This document shows positions 1 through 9,074 of a stretch of DNA of 64,000 nt, one piece after another. Positions within the stretch are counted from its first letter, which is position 1; each line of letters begins with the position of its first letter. The notes under the pieces were generated by a model. That model was not told where the DNA came from. It ran no database searches and was given only the letters and a program-made list of their open reading frames with translations. The DNA lies in contig CALUYO010000007.1 in NCBI GenBank assembly GCA_944325005.1, forward strand, positions 1 to 64,000. The letters run 5' to 3'. A program made the position numbers and the translations under genes. The stretch comes from Candidatus Gastranaerophilales bacterium. GTDB lineage: Bacteria > Cyanobacteriota > Vampirovibrionia > Gastranaerophilales > Gastranaerophilaceae.

Positions 1-77
1 GTGCCCGAGTGGCTAAAGGGAGCAGACTGTAAATCTGCCGTCGCGAGACTACGGTGGTTCGAATCCACCCCTGCCCA
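1..77 (+). tRNA. tRNA-Tyr (GTA), 5' end cut by window edge
   Basis: The anticodon stem GCAGA/TCTGC encloses the loop CTGTAAA, so the anticodon is GTA at 29-31. The long variable arm (about 37-55) is the class II form expected of bacterial tRNA-Tyr. The T-arm GGTTCGAATCC is intact and the acceptor 3' strand ends at 76-77. Base 1 corresponds to tRNA position 7, so six 5' acceptor bases lie outside the window. CCA is not encoded. Confidence 0.95.
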
Positions 78-89
78 TTTAATATATAT

Positions 90-1454
90 TTACCAAGATG
101 GATTATCGCTTAATCTTTCAAGTAATGAACTTTCTCGTCCGATGAAATTTCGTTCACTTGTAGGAAGATTTCTTTGTATTTCAATTTGTTTTTTTACATA
201 TTCCACTGTTTTGGGGAAATAAGTAGCCAGCACATAATTTGAATCTGCAGAGCTGCCCATATTAAGAAGTGTATAGCACTCCGCAAACATTTCAACCGGA
301 TTTGTTGTCGCATATTGCTTTTCATAATCTTCTTTGCCATCTAATTTTGTCATTTCTTTTCTTGAAATTTCAAGAAATTGCTGATTAAATCCAAATGTTA
401 CCATATTTCTTTCCTCATGCTTTGAAAAATCCAGGGAATGTCCTATTTCATGGGCCAATGCAAATACGGCATTTTTTTCATCCTTTTTTGCCAAATTTAT
501 GGTTATAACATTATCTTTACCGTCATATTGGGCATAAGTAGCACTGTCAGGGTCATTACATACTTTTATCGTATCTATCTCAACGGCCAAATCAATTAAT
601 ACAGGAGCAGAAAGCCCCTCTATCATTTTTTTAACAGAATTTTTATCATTTTCATCATTTATTTGAGATAACAACTTTTTAAAATCTATAACATATTGCT
701 TATTTCCATCCTTAACATTTATTGCATCATCACTATAATTTATTTGATATTTATAATCATTAAACTTTTGAATTATTGTATTAGCATCAGTTTTGATATT
801 TGTGATTTTAGGAAGTAAAGGAGCAATCTGACTCTTTGAGACATCATAATTGCTGAGCTGTTTAGCCTTTCTGACATTTATAGCAATTTCTTCATTTTGT
901 TTTATAAATTTTTCAGCATAAGGTCTGGTAACCTTATCAAAATAGTTATTATAATCTAATTTTTTTAAATCCTCAATATTAAACCTATCTGCCAGAACAA
1001 TATCTTTTAAATCAAGAAAATCATAATAACTTGTCCATACTTCATCAGAATCCTGATCATTTGGGCTAAATTCACTCATATCTAATAAAATTTTCAAATT
1101 TTTTTGTAAATTATCTTTAGAAATCTTGCCTGCTTCATATCTTGAAATCATTTCATCATATAAAGATTTGCCGGTTACAGAACTAAATTTTTCTGATATA
1201 TCTAAAAATTGCTGCGTTCCTTCAGCTGTTTTCCAATCAATAGAAGCTAATACATCGTAATTACCAGAAATTAATTCTGATAGCTTTTTATCATTTTCAT
1301 CGATATCAAGAGTTTGGGAAACATTTTGTGATTTTGAAATAACTTTACCACTTTTATTAAATATAGACGAAGAACTACGCTCTAAAGATTGCGGCTCTTT
1401 TAAACTCTTTAAAGGTTCATTTTTGATTGAAATATCATAATTAATTTTAATCAT
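90..1454 (-). CDS. Zinc metalloprotease, lethal-factor-like (HEIGH) domain
   Basis: The protein has 454 residues. Near residue 335 it carries AHEIGHSLDF, a HExxH zinc-binding motif. About 50 residues later, the segment NPVEMFAECYTLL supplies a glutamate in the place where gluzincins of the anthrax lethal factor/ATLF type have their third zinc ligand. The N-terminal 300 residues are lysine- and asparagine-rich with no recognisable domain, signal peptide or membrane segment. The start is supported by AGAAGG upstream of the ATG. The neighbouring genes encode an FxG-motif protein and an autotransporter, so a role outside the cytoplasm is possible but unproven. Protease family: fairly sure. Substrate: unknown. 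Confidence 0.7.
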   Translation of the reverse strand: MIKINYDISIKNEPLKSLKEPQSLERSSSSIFNKSGKVISKSQNVSQTLDIDENDKKLSELISGNYDVLASIDWKTAEGTQQFLDISEKFSSVTGKSLYDEMISRYEAGKISKDNLQKNLKILLDMSEFSPNDQDSDEVWTSYYDFLDLKDIVLADRFNIEDLKKLDYNNYFDKVTRPYAEKFIKQNEEIAINVRKAKQLSNYDVSKSQIAPLLPKITNIKTDANTIIQKFNDYKYQINYSDDAINVKDGNKQYVIDFKKLLSQINDENDKNSVKKMIEGLSAPVLIDLAVEIDTIKVCNDPDSATYAQYDGKDNVITINLAKKDEKNAVFALAHEIGHSLDFSKHEERNMVTFGFNQQFLEISRKEMTKLDGKEDYEKQYATTNPVEMFAECYTLLNMGSSADSNYVLATYFPKTVEYVKKQIEIQRNLPTSERNFIGRESSLLERLSDNPSW

Positions 1455-1602
1455 AAAAAATTACCTTCTAAAAAACTATATTACTTTAAATTTTACGAAA
1501 GAAAATATAAAAACTTTAAGAATTTCTCTTAATTATTAAAAATTTTTACATAAAAACTGATGTATAAATTTACGACTAACCCAATAGCAGATTTATGTTA
1601 AC

Positions 1603-1638
1603 TAAAAAAAACGATAAGTTTAACTTATCGTCTTTTTT
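1603..1638 (-). terminator. Rho-independent terminator (bidirectional)
   Basis: A perfect palindrome, ACGATAAGTT-T-AACTTATCGT (1611-1631), is flanked by an A run on the left and a T run on the right. It can therefore end the leftward FxG-motif gene (stop at 1659) and could also act on rightward transcripts. Confidence 0.7.
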
Positions 1639-1658
1639 ACTATTAAAATATTTTTGTT

Positions 1659-2213
1659 TTATTTTATATGAGCTTCGCCGCCAAATCTTTCCATAAGTTT
1701 TGCAACAGCATTTTTTACATTAATCTTTTCTTTATACGCAGCAGAACTCTCTGCTTCTCTTTTTACAGCACGTTGTTCAAACATTTTTGTTAATTCTGCA
1801 GCTTTATCAATATCATTAGTAGTACTTTTTAGTTTTTTATATGCATCAAGCGCAGCCTCCTTAGTATCAAATTTAATTGTAGTTTGAAAAGGCATTCCTT
1901 TACGGATATTCTTAAATTCCGTACCATCCCAGACCGTATTAATTGATAAAAATTCATCATGTGGTTCAACAGGAGAAAATTCTTTAACATAAGATCCGGC
2001 ATATACACTATCTATTCTAGGTTTTAAGTCTTCTCCTATTTCAAGATGATAAAATTTTGTGTCAGCCAGTTCCTCGCCTATTTTAGTTAGTTTTTCAATT
2101 GTTTTCATATCACTTTTTTCTAAAGCTTCAACTGCCGGTTTTGTAATTTTAAGAGCCATACCGAATGCCATATTTTTGGAAGGCTGGCTATGAAGGTTGT
2201 TTGAAATTTGCAT
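1659..2213 (-). CDS. Small FxG-motif protein of unknown function
   Basis: The protein has 184 residues from the internal ATG at 2213, which is preceded by GAAAGGA at good spacing. The earlier in-frame ATG at 2234 lies upstream of that ribosome site and is unlikely to be used. The N-terminus MQISNNLHSQPSKNMAFGMA has the short FxG-type motif also seen at 35840-37366 and 49122-49637. The middle section (DTKEAALDAYKKLKS) looks like a compact alpha/beta region and the C-terminus is helical and charged. No signal peptide or known domain is visible. It lies between a metalloprotease gene and an autotransporter gene, all transcribed leftward. Confidence 0.6.
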   Translation of the reverse strand: MQISNNLHSQPSKNMAFGMALKITKPAVEALEKSDMKTIEKLTKIGEELADTKFYHLEIGEDLKPRIDSVYAGSYVKEFSPVEPHDEFLSINTVWDGTEFKNIRKGMPFQTTIKFDTKEAALDAYKKLKSTTNDIDKAAELTKMFEQRAVKREAESSAAYKEKINVKNAVAKLMERFGGEAHIK

Positions 2214-2320
2214 AATATTTTCCTTTCGTTGCATTGTTATAAAATGGTATGAATAAGAAAAAACATAAAAATAAAAATTGCTAGATTATTAAAAATATGT
2301 TAATTTTTATTAAACAAATT

Positions 2321-4936
2321 TTATATACTTACACGTAACCCAAAAAGTAAAGCTATACCATTTCGGCCGCCGTTTCTTATCATAGCTTCAAGAAAACCTG
2401 TAACACGTTCACCCCAACGTTTTTGAATACCTATACCATACTGAACATAAGGTTTTATAGATAATTCCGGAAGAAAAACATCATTTGCTTTGAATTTTGT
2501 ATCATCAATAATATTCCATACCATGGATACACTTATATATGGCTGGATGTAATTTTTACAATTTCCTATAAGCTTGATCTGTGGTTCAATATGAATCGCA
2601 TGCAACGGATCCGCATTCATATCTACACCCGAGGATGTTGTGTAATCAAAAGTATTTACAAATGTATAAGACATTAAAAGGCTTGGCTGAATAATTAAAC
2701 GTCTTTCAAAAATTTCTATATTATAACCTGTTTTTTCTGCAATTCCGGTATTAAGGATAGCAAAATTATCCCGTCCAAAGGCCGTTTGAGCCTCTGAAGC
2801 AGTCGCACCAACATTTGCAGTCCAGAGACTGAAAAAATTTCCCTTATAAAATGCTGTATCAGCACCTATTAGCCCTCCGTTATTATAAATACTGTTTCCG
2901 TTAAATGCTTGATGAGAACCGTTGTATGAAATATAAGCGCCATATAAATTATACCACCCTTTTTTAAGCTGTCTTAAAGCACTTTCGCCGCCGACTAAAC
3001 TGCCATAACCAACATTTGAAACATCCGGACCGTTTTTTAGAGGTACCTTTTCAAAAATAGTATAAGGTTTAAACCATATTCCATTTCTTTGTTCAGGAAA
3101 AGTAAGAGGCGAAAGTGCAATTTGTCCCATAGAATTAGCACTTCTATTATTTAATGATATCGCACCTTTTATATCAGAGGGTGTAATCATAACCATATCA
3201 AGATTTGAAAATACATTTCTGTATGTTTCAATTTGAACTGCATAACCAGCCAGCTGAGCTGCAACTGCGGGGACAAATACAGATGGTTCAAAACCTGCTC
3301 TTGCAAAATTAAAATTGCCATCAGCACTATCATAACTTGCAATATAGTTGTAAATTGGAGTGCGAACCGTTGAAGAAGTATACTCAATATAGTCTTTTAA
3401 TACACTGTCAGCAAACGGAATAGAGATAAAATTACCTACAGGAGTACCCTCGAGAGCCAGAGCCGCAACATTAATAATTCCGCTACCGGATACAGAGTTT
3501 GCATTAATTTTATCCATTGAATTGTTATTAAAATTAACATCCACAAAAACATTAGATTTTCCGGAAAGATTTAAATTTCCAAAATTTATATTATTAATTT
3601 CATGATTTTGCATATTAAAGTTAACAGCATTTGCAAAATTTGTATTAGAAGCGTTAAAATAAGTACTACCAGCCAGAAGGTTTACAGTCCCTTCTTTAAA
3701 ATCGAATGTACCGGTGTACTCTGAATTTTCTCCGCCAAGGTTTAAGGCGCCATTACCTTGTTTTATAAGAGTCCCTTCACCACGAATACCGCTTTCTACA
3801 TTTGTTACTTTTGAAGTAATAAATTCAACAATCCCATCTTCAGTGTTGTAAATATCATTAAGCTTACCATCTTTGTCATAATTGGAACGTAAAGTTGCAT
3901 CTTCAATTACCAGCCTGCCTGCATTATATATCGCACCTCCATAACCATATTGAGCCTGAGAAGATACACTGTTATTTTCAAGAAGAGAGTTTCTAATTAT
4001 TGTTGTAGAATTTACATCATTATAAATAGCTCCACCATCAGCATAAAAATTAGACTGTGTATAATTTCCGTTAAAAGTAGTATCATTTATAGTCAAAGTT
4101 CCTCTATTGTAGATGGCTCCACCATGAACAGCCGCCTGAGCCCCATCACCAACAGCAAAATTTTCATTGAATTCTGCATTATTAATTGTCATTGAACCAG
4201 TATTGTTAATAGCTCCACCATATGAAAAATCAATATACTCATCTCCGCTTTCAGAATAATTATTTCTAAAAATAGTGTTACTTATAGTTATATTACCTTT
4301 ATTGTGTAAAGCTCCACCTTCAGACGTAAGCTCTCCCAGAGAATGATTATTTTCAAAAATCGAGTTATTAATAATCATTTCAGGATTATCCGTATTTGAA
4401 AAACCATTAGCAACAGCACCGCCTGCAGCCAGAGCACCATGTGCATAATTTCCAGTAAAGTTTGTTGAATCAATACTTATAACTCCACTGTTCAGGTTAT
4501 AAACGGCACCACCTATACCGTAATTAGTATCGCCGGCATCAACAAAATTATCAGAAAAATGAGAATTATCGATACTCATATTTCCATTAAAATTAAAGGC
4601 AGCTCCTGCAAAATCCGACCCCTGATATTCCTGCCCTTTACAATTTCTTATGTCAACTTCATTAAATATACTATCTTGATTTAAAATAAATCCACTAAAA
4701 GTATTATTACCATTTAGGTAATGATTATGCCCCTCGAAGGTAAGGCTTAAATTCAGAAAATGATTTCCTATAGAAGCATCCGAATCCAGGTTATTTGTAA
4801 ACTCAATAACATCACCGTTTATAGGCTGAGAATTTATCAGTTCATCAAAATTATCAACAAAAATATCATTAGCAAGCGCCTTTGAACCTAAAAGTATTAA
4901 TATAAAAACTAATAGAAATTTTTTATAAATAATCAT
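2321..4936 (-). CDS. Autotransporter-like beta-helix outer-membrane protein
   Basis: The protein has 871 residues. A signal peptide is evident (hydrophobic FLLVFILILLGSKALA, residues 7-22). It is followed by roughly 350 residues of imperfect repeats of the type GGAIYNxGxLTIxNxxFxxN, the pattern of a right-handed parallel beta-helix like that of polymorphic outer-membrane proteins. A linker region follows, and the last 270 residues are rich in alternating aromatic and glycine segments ending in FGLRVSI, consistent with a C-terminal autotransporter beta-barrel. The likely role is a type V-style surface protein, such as an adhesin or passenger; the function is not known. The only start codon lies inside a 15-bp inverted repeat (4931-4968) and has no clear Shine-Dalgarno sequence. 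Confidence 0.8.
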   Translation of the reverse strand: MIIYKKFLLVFILILLGSKALANDIFVDNFDELINSQPINGDVIEFTNNLDSDASIGNHFLNLSLTFEGHNHYLNGNNTFSGFILNQDSIFNEVDIRNCKGQEYQGSDFAGAAFNFNGNMSIDNSHFSDNFVDAGDTNYGIGGAVYNLNSGVISIDSTNFTGNYAHGALAAGGAVANGFSNTDNPEMIINNSIFENNHSLGELTSEGGALHNKGNITISNTIFRNNYSESGDEYIDFSYGGAINNTGSMTINNAEFNENFAVGDGAQAAVHGGAIYNRGTLTINDTTFNGNYTQSNFYADGGAIYNDVNSTTIIRNSLLENNSVSSQAQYGYGGAIYNAGRLVIEDATLRSNYDKDGKLNDIYNTEDGIVEFITSKVTNVESGIRGEGTLIKQGNGALNLGGENSEYTGTFDFKEGTVNLLAGSTYFNASNTNFANAVNFNMQNHEINNINFGNLNLSGKSNVFVDVNFNNNSMDKINANSVSGSGIINVAALALEGTPVGNFISIPFADSVLKDYIEYTSSTVRTPIYNYIASYDSADGNFNFARAGFEPSVFVPAVAAQLAGYAVQIETYRNVFSNLDMVMITPSDIKGAISLNNRSANSMGQIALSPLTFPEQRNGIWFKPYTIFEKVPLKNGPDVSNVGYGSLVGGESALRQLKKGWYNLYGAYISYNGSHQAFNGNSIYNNGGLIGADTAFYKGNFFSLWTANVGATASEAQTAFGRDNFAILNTGIAEKTGYNIEIFERRLIIQPSLLMSYTFVNTFDYTTSSGVDMNADPLHAIHIEPQIKLIGNCKNYIQPYISVSMVWNIIDDTKFKANDVFLPELSIKPYVQYGIGIQKRWGERVTGFLEAMIRNGGRNGIALLFGLRVSI

Positions 4937-4968
4937 AAGGTTATATTATTGTTTATAACCTTATGATT
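4931..4968. promoter_or_regulatory. 15-bp perfect inverted repeat over a start codon
   Basis: AATCATAAGGTTATA (4931-4945) pairs with TATAACCTTATGATT (4954-4968) around an 8-base loop. The ATG of the leftward autotransporter gene (4934-4936) is inside one arm. In that gene's mRNA the hairpin would sequester the start codon. As DNA it could be an operator between the divergent autotransporter and SLH genes. Confidence 0.55.
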
Positions 4969-5051
4969 CTATTAAACAATTGTTTATAAAAAATACACCG
5001 CTGTACTAACTCTGTTGGAACACAGTAAAGTAACATAACTTTACTAAGTTC

Positions 5052-5080
5052 TTGTCGGAATTGACTTTTACGTGTATCAT
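5052..5080 (+). promoter_or_regulatory. Putative sigma-70 promoter of the SLH protein gene
   Basis: TTGTCG (5052-5057) and TATCAT (5075-5080) are separated by 17 bases and lie 32 bases before the SLH gene start at 5113. Confidence 0.45.
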
Positions 5081-5112
5081 AGAAAGTGTATATTTATATA
5101 GGAGAGTTAAGT

Positions 5113-6258
5113 ATGAAAAATTTATTTAAGTTTGCATTATCTGCTCTTATTACTCTGGCTATAACTGTTCCGGTATTCGCATACCCGGATGTAAGCCGGG
5201 AGCACTGGGCGGCAAAACAAATTGGAGAATTAACCGAAAAAGGTGTTATTGTTGGATATCCTGACGGTACATTCCAGCCTGATGAAAATGTTACACGTGC
5301 AGAGTTTGCATCTATGGCCATTAAAGCCTTAGGACAGGAGCACACAACTGTTGCACAGCCCGTAAGATTTACAGATATAGATCCCGCTTTTTGGGCTTAT
5401 GATGCAATCCAAAAAGCTTTATATTTTGATTTAATATCATGTCCACCAGAAGGTCAGCCTTTCAGACCGGATGATACCGTAACACGCGCAGAATCAATTT
5501 CCGTTGCTGTTAATGCCCTAACAACCGAACAGATAAGCAATATTAAGGCAAAAGAAGTTCTTTCAAAAAAATTCTCCGATGTAAATGAAGTTCCGGAATG
5601 GTTCTTGATTCCAGCCGGAAAAGCAGAAATTTTAAATATGCTTGTAACAATTCCATCAAAAGAAAAAGCAAAAATTGAAGCCGGCAGGCCCGCAACAAGA
5701 GCTGAAGTTACAGCAATTTTATATGATATGATGGAGCAGGCTAAACTTAATCCTAATGCAAAACTTGCAGAAGCTATGAGAAAGAAAACCGGTGAAGGCT
5801 ACGTTGTTGAAAATGCTTTTGTTCAGGGCAGTATCGGCACAATTCCCGCCGGCGCCGTTGTACCTGTAAAATTAAGCAACTATGTAAGTTCTCAATCCTC
5901 ACAACCGGGAGAAATTTATACTGCGTCTGCTCCGGAAAATTATATTACAAAGGATAAATTTATACTTGTCTATAAGGGATCAAACCTTAAAGGTCAGTTA
6001 CTTGATGTAAGAAGCGGTAAATGGTTTATAAGAAACGGTGTTCTTGTGCTCGATAACTCTTTGATTACGACAAATAATGACCAGACTGTTGCTTTTGCAG
6101 GTGTGGGAGAAATTACGAAAAATAGAAACTGGTTTATGAAAATAGTAAGAGCAACTTTAAAAGGAGAAAAACTTAATGTAAATCCTGAAGATGTAGTATA
6201 TATAAAACTTCTTAAACCTATTAAAGTAGATTTAACTAACGGATGGATATTAGAATAA
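5113..6258 (+). CDS. SLH-domain envelope protein
   Basis: The protein has 381 residues. The ATG at 5113 is preceded by GGAGAG and opens a clear signal peptide (MKNLFKFALSALITLAITVP, cleavage near VFA-YP). Three S-layer homology segments follow: PDVSREHWAAKQIGEL with GYPDGTFQPDENVTRAEF; FTDIDPAFWAYDAI with FRPDDTVTRAE; and a degenerate third one (FSDVNEVPEWF...ATRAEV). The C-terminal 180 residues form an unrecognised beta-rich domain. SLH modules bind cell-wall-linked polymers; in the cyanobacterial lineage they often tether the outer membrane to peptidoglycan. There is no porin barrel here, so a periplasmic or wall-bound role is more likely than OprB-like transport. Confidence 0.85.
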   Translation: MKNLFKFALSALITLAITVPVFAYPDVSREHWAAKQIGELTEKGVIVGYPDGTFQPDENVTRAEFASMAIKALGQEHTTVAQPVRFTDIDPAFWAYDAIQKALYFDLISCPPEGQPFRPDDTVTRAESISVAVNALTTEQISNIKAKEVLSKKFSDVNEVPEWFLIPAGKAEILNMLVTIPSKEKAKIEAGRPATRAEVTAILYDMMEQAKLNPNAKLAEAMRKKTGEGYVVENAFVQGSIGTIPAGAVVPVKLSNYVSSQSSQPGEIYTASAPENYITKDKFILVYKGSNLKGQLLDVRSGKWFIRNGVLVLDNSLITTNNDQTVAFAGVGEITKNRNWFMKIVRATLKGEKLNVNPEDVVYIKLLKPIKVDLTNGWILE

Positions 6259-6266
6259 AGCTTATT

Positions 6267-6297
6267 AAAAAACTCCGGAAAATCCGGAGTTTTTTTT
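6267..6297 (+). terminator. Bidirectional rho-independent terminator
   Basis: The stem AACTCCGGA/TCCGGAGTT (6271-6291) has an AAA loop and a following T8 run, with an A run on the other side. It sits between the convergent SLH gene and the Y-family polymerase gene and can serve both. Confidence 0.85.
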
Positions 6298-6333
6298 AAT
6301 AAATCATTTGACAATTACCTGTTAATAAAACTG

Positions 6334-7557
6334 TCATACATCTTTTTTTATAAATCCCGTTTGAATAATATCCTTTCCAAACTTTTTTTCCAGTTTATCA
6401 AAACATTGTGATAATTTTTCCTTTTTAAGTTCTGTTTCGTTGTCTATAAATAAAGACATCTGAGCCTCATCATTAAATACAAAAGTGTCAAGGATAACTC
6501 CGGTACTTCTATAGAGAATATTAGGATTATATATCTTATCCAAAAGTTCAAATACAATATCTGAAATTTCCAGTTCAAAATCCGTTCCGGTATTTAAAAC
6601 TTTTTTTTCACAGAATACTTTAAAATCTTTAGTTCTTAAGAATATACTTATTCCCTTAGATTTTGCATTTATTTTTCTAAGTTTAACACAGGCACGATGA
6701 ATATGATAATTCAGGGAATTTTTCAAATAATTCTTATCTGAAGTAAATCTGGCAAGCGCACTTGTTTTTTGTATAGATTTTGGAAGCTTAACCTCATCTG
6801 ATACAGGAGATACCATTTCCCCGAGAAGTTCATGCTTCATCTCAAGGCCTCTTATGCCAATTTGTTTATTAAGCCATAAATCATCCTGAGAAACGAGTTC
6901 ATAAGCCGTAAGAATACCATTTTTACGAAACATGGCAGAAATATTTTTTCCTATCCCCCAAATCTCATCAATACCGGTCTTTTCCAGAACAGACATAATC
7001 TTTCTTGAACCAATAAGAAAAACACCATCATCCAGTTTTTTAGCCTTATCTGAAGCCAGTTTTGCCAGCGATTTTGAGGAGCTTAAACCTATTGACACAG
7101 GTATATCAACCTGATTTTTTACCTCATTACGTATCATTTGAGCTATCTCAAGATAATTTTTTTTATATAAACGTTCTAGACCGGTTAAATCAATAAATGC
7201 TTCATCTATAGAATAAACTTCTACAAGAGGGCTAAATGATTTTAAAACTGCCATAACCTTTTTAGAGATTTCTGAATACAAATCATGATTTGCATTTATG
7301 AAAACAGCTTTCTTCATCTGGCCTTCTATTTGAAAATACGGCATACCCATTCTTATACCGAGTTTTTTTGCTTCTCTAGAACGTGATATAACACACTGCC
7401 CGCGGGCCGACATTACACAAACAGGTTTGCCTTTAAGATCAGGATTTACAGCCTGTTCACAGGAAACAAAAAAAGAATCGCAATCCACAAGCGCAATAAT
7501 ATGTTTACGAGCCATATCAATATTATCAGCTATCTTTTGATTTTCTTCCAACTGCAT
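6334..7557 (-). CDS. Y-family DNA polymerase (UmuC/DinB-like)
   Basis: The protein has 407 residues. It begins the catalytic palm with ALVDCDSFFVSCEQ (first metal-binding Asp), then has CVISRSREAKKLGIRMG and the second catalytic motif VYSIDEAFIDLTG. The thumb segment has SIGLSSSKSLAKLASDKAKK and the helix-hairpin-helix IWGIGKN. The wording CVISRSREAK is closer to UmuC than to DinB. Its role is low-fidelity translesion synthesis. The start at 7557 overlaps the rqcH stop as TAATG, suggesting translational coupling. An alternative start at 7515 (MARKHII) fits the family's usual N-terminus better but has no stronger ribosome site. No umuD or lexA gene is in the window. Confidence 0.85.
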   Translation of the reverse strand: MQLEENQKIADNIDMARKHIIALVDCDSFFVSCEQAVNPDLKGKPVCVMSARGQCVISRSREAKKLGIRMGMPYFQIEGQMKKAVFINANHDLYSEISKKVMAVLKSFSPLVEVYSIDEAFIDLTGLERLYKKNYLEIAQMIRNEVKNQVDIPVSIGLSSSKSLAKLASDKAKKLDDGVFLIGSRKIMSVLEKTGIDEIWGIGKNISAMFRKNGILTAYELVSQDDLWLNKQIGIRGLEMKHELLGEMVSPVSDEVKLPKSIQKTSALARFTSDKNYLKNSLNYHIHRACVKLRKINAKSKGISIFLRTKDFKVFCEKKVLNTGTDFELEISDIVFELLDKIYNPNILYRSTGVILDTFVFNDEAQMSLFIDNETELKKEKLSQCFDKLEKKFGKDIIQTGFIKKDV

Positions 7558-8972
7558 TAGAGAATTATTTCCCGTTCGTTTTTATAAGTTACATACCCCA
7601 AATTTGCGGCAGGAGGCTTTTTAAGATATTTTCGCCTTGTATAAATTATACCCACCTTTGATGAATTCGCTCCTTTAGAATACTGTTTTGCAAGCCCTGC
7701 ACATTGTAATATTACGGAATCAGAGGGGTTAGAGCACTTTAACAATACATGCGAACCAGCACAATCTTTTGTATGAAACCATAAGTCATCATCTTTCGCA
7801 AGTTTTGAAACAATATAATCATTCTGCCTGTTATTTTTACCTACAAAGACTTTGCATCCTTCAATATCAAATTCCAAAGGTTCAACAGAGGCTTTTTTAA
7901 GCCCTCTAATTTCCTTTTCCGGTTCAATTTCCGATTTAATCTGCATTAATTCTGAAATTGAAGATGCTATTTCCAGAGAATACAGTATCTGCTCATAATA
8001 ATCAATCTTACTTACCAATTGTGCAGTTAGTTCAGTAAGCTTCACAACTGTGTTTTTTCCTTTATTATAAAGTTTATAAAATCTGTTGGCATTCTCTTTA
8101 AGAGTTAACGTATCATCCAGTTCAATCTTTATATTTCCATTATTTTCGTAATCATAAACAGTTACAAATTTAGAAAAATCTGATAAGTTATAGAGATTAG
8201 CCATAATTAAATTTCCATACAAGCGATATTTATCACAGTTAATCTCTTTTTCAAGTCTGTACTGCATTTTTTTCAAAGAATTTTTGTCCTTTTTAAGTTT
8301 AGAAGTTACAATCTGCCTGCAGCCATCTTTGATTCTGGCAAATTTATCTTTATAAATACAACCGGCATAATAATTATCAATTACACTATTAATACAGTTG
8401 CTATTTATATTTGAAAGAGAAGTTTCCGGAGAATACCACCTGTTAGGCCGGCCGGCCGGATAAACATAAGGAAGTCCTCCAGCCATTTCACGCTCTCTGC
8501 TTTTTTCTGCCCCTACATTATGTGCACAGCCAAGAATTATATTTGTATCATAATTATACAAAATTATATTAGAATATTTGCCCATAAGCTCAATTGCAAG
8601 ACAAAGAAAAATCTTTTCCGACAGCTCATTATAAGTTTCAATATAAAACTCAAGAATTCTCTCATAAGGCGGCTGCTCAACCTTTGAAATAAGAGCATTT
8701 TCCAGATATTTCCGCAAAAGCATACAAAACATCGGCGGTTTTTGCGGAATTTCAATCAATCTTTTTTCTTCATTCTCCTTCCCCATAAAACATACATGGT
8801 AGTATTGCGGGTTTATATTAACATAAAGCTTTCTTGTCTCTCCCTTATTTCTGAGGAAGAAAACAAAGTCCCGTCTTGTAGGTTGTTGAATTTTTTGAAT
8901 TCTGGCATTTGTTAAAAAATCAGAGTTCTCATCAAGCCATTTTTTCAACGTCAATGAATCAAAAGTAATCAT
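7557..8972 (-). CDS. rqcH: RqcH/NFACT ribosome quality-control factor
   Basis: The protein has 471 residues. The N-terminal NFACT-N domain (MITFDSLTLKKWLDE...) is followed by a coiled-coil middle section, and the C-terminal NFACT-R (DUF814) domain shows DLWFHTKDCAGSHVLLK. RqcH binds stalled 50S subunits carrying peptidyl-tRNA and recruits tRNA-Ala to add C-terminal alanine tails. At 471 residues it is shorter than the roughly 560 of Firmicutes homologs, mainly in the middle region. There is no Shine-Dalgarno sequence; TAAAAT lies exactly six bases before the ATG, so a leaderless mRNA is likely. The polymerase gene downstream is coupled through a TAATG overlap. Confidence 0.85.
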   Translation of the reverse strand: MITFDSLTLKKWLDENSDFLTNARIQKIQQPTRRDFVFFLRNKGETRKLYVNINPQYYHVCFMGKENEEKRLIEIPQKPPMFCMLLRKYLENALISKVEQPPYERILEFYIETYNELSEKIFLCLAIELMGKYSNIILYNYDTNIILGCAHNVGAEKSREREMAGGLPYVYPAGRPNRWYSPETSLSNINSNCINSVIDNYYAGCIYKDKFARIKDGCRQIVTSKLKKDKNSLKKMQYRLEKEINCDKYRLYGNLIMANLYNLSDFSKFVTVYDYENNGNIKIELDDTLTLKENANRFYKLYNKGKNTVVKLTELTAQLVSKIDYYEQILYSLEIASSISELMQIKSEIEPEKEIRGLKKASVEPLEFDIEGCKVFVGKNNRQNDYIVSKLAKDDDLWFHTKDCAGSHVLLKCSNPSDSVILQCAGLAKQYSKGANSSKVGIIYTRRKYLKKPPAANLGYVTYKNEREIIL

Positions 8973-8978
8973 AAAATA

Positions 8979-9006
8979 ATTTTACAACAAAGAGGAATAT
9001 AGACAA
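8979..9006 (-). promoter_or_regulatory. Leaderless-type promoter of rqcH
   Basis: On the minus strand, TTGTCT (9001-9006) and TAAAAT (8979-8984) have a 16-base spacer. Six bases separate the -10 box from the rqcH ATG, placing transcription start on or beside the start codon. Confidence 0.6.
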
Positions 9007-9074
9007 ACTCTAAACAATTGACGCACTGCAAAAAATATGCTAATATAAAAAAGATATTAAAAGGAGTCAAAAGT

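Noticed and set aside
9018..9074. N-terminal extension of NfeD from an upstream ATG
   Set aside because: AAGGAG lies downstream of that ATG and directly serves ATG 9075; the extension is not family-like.
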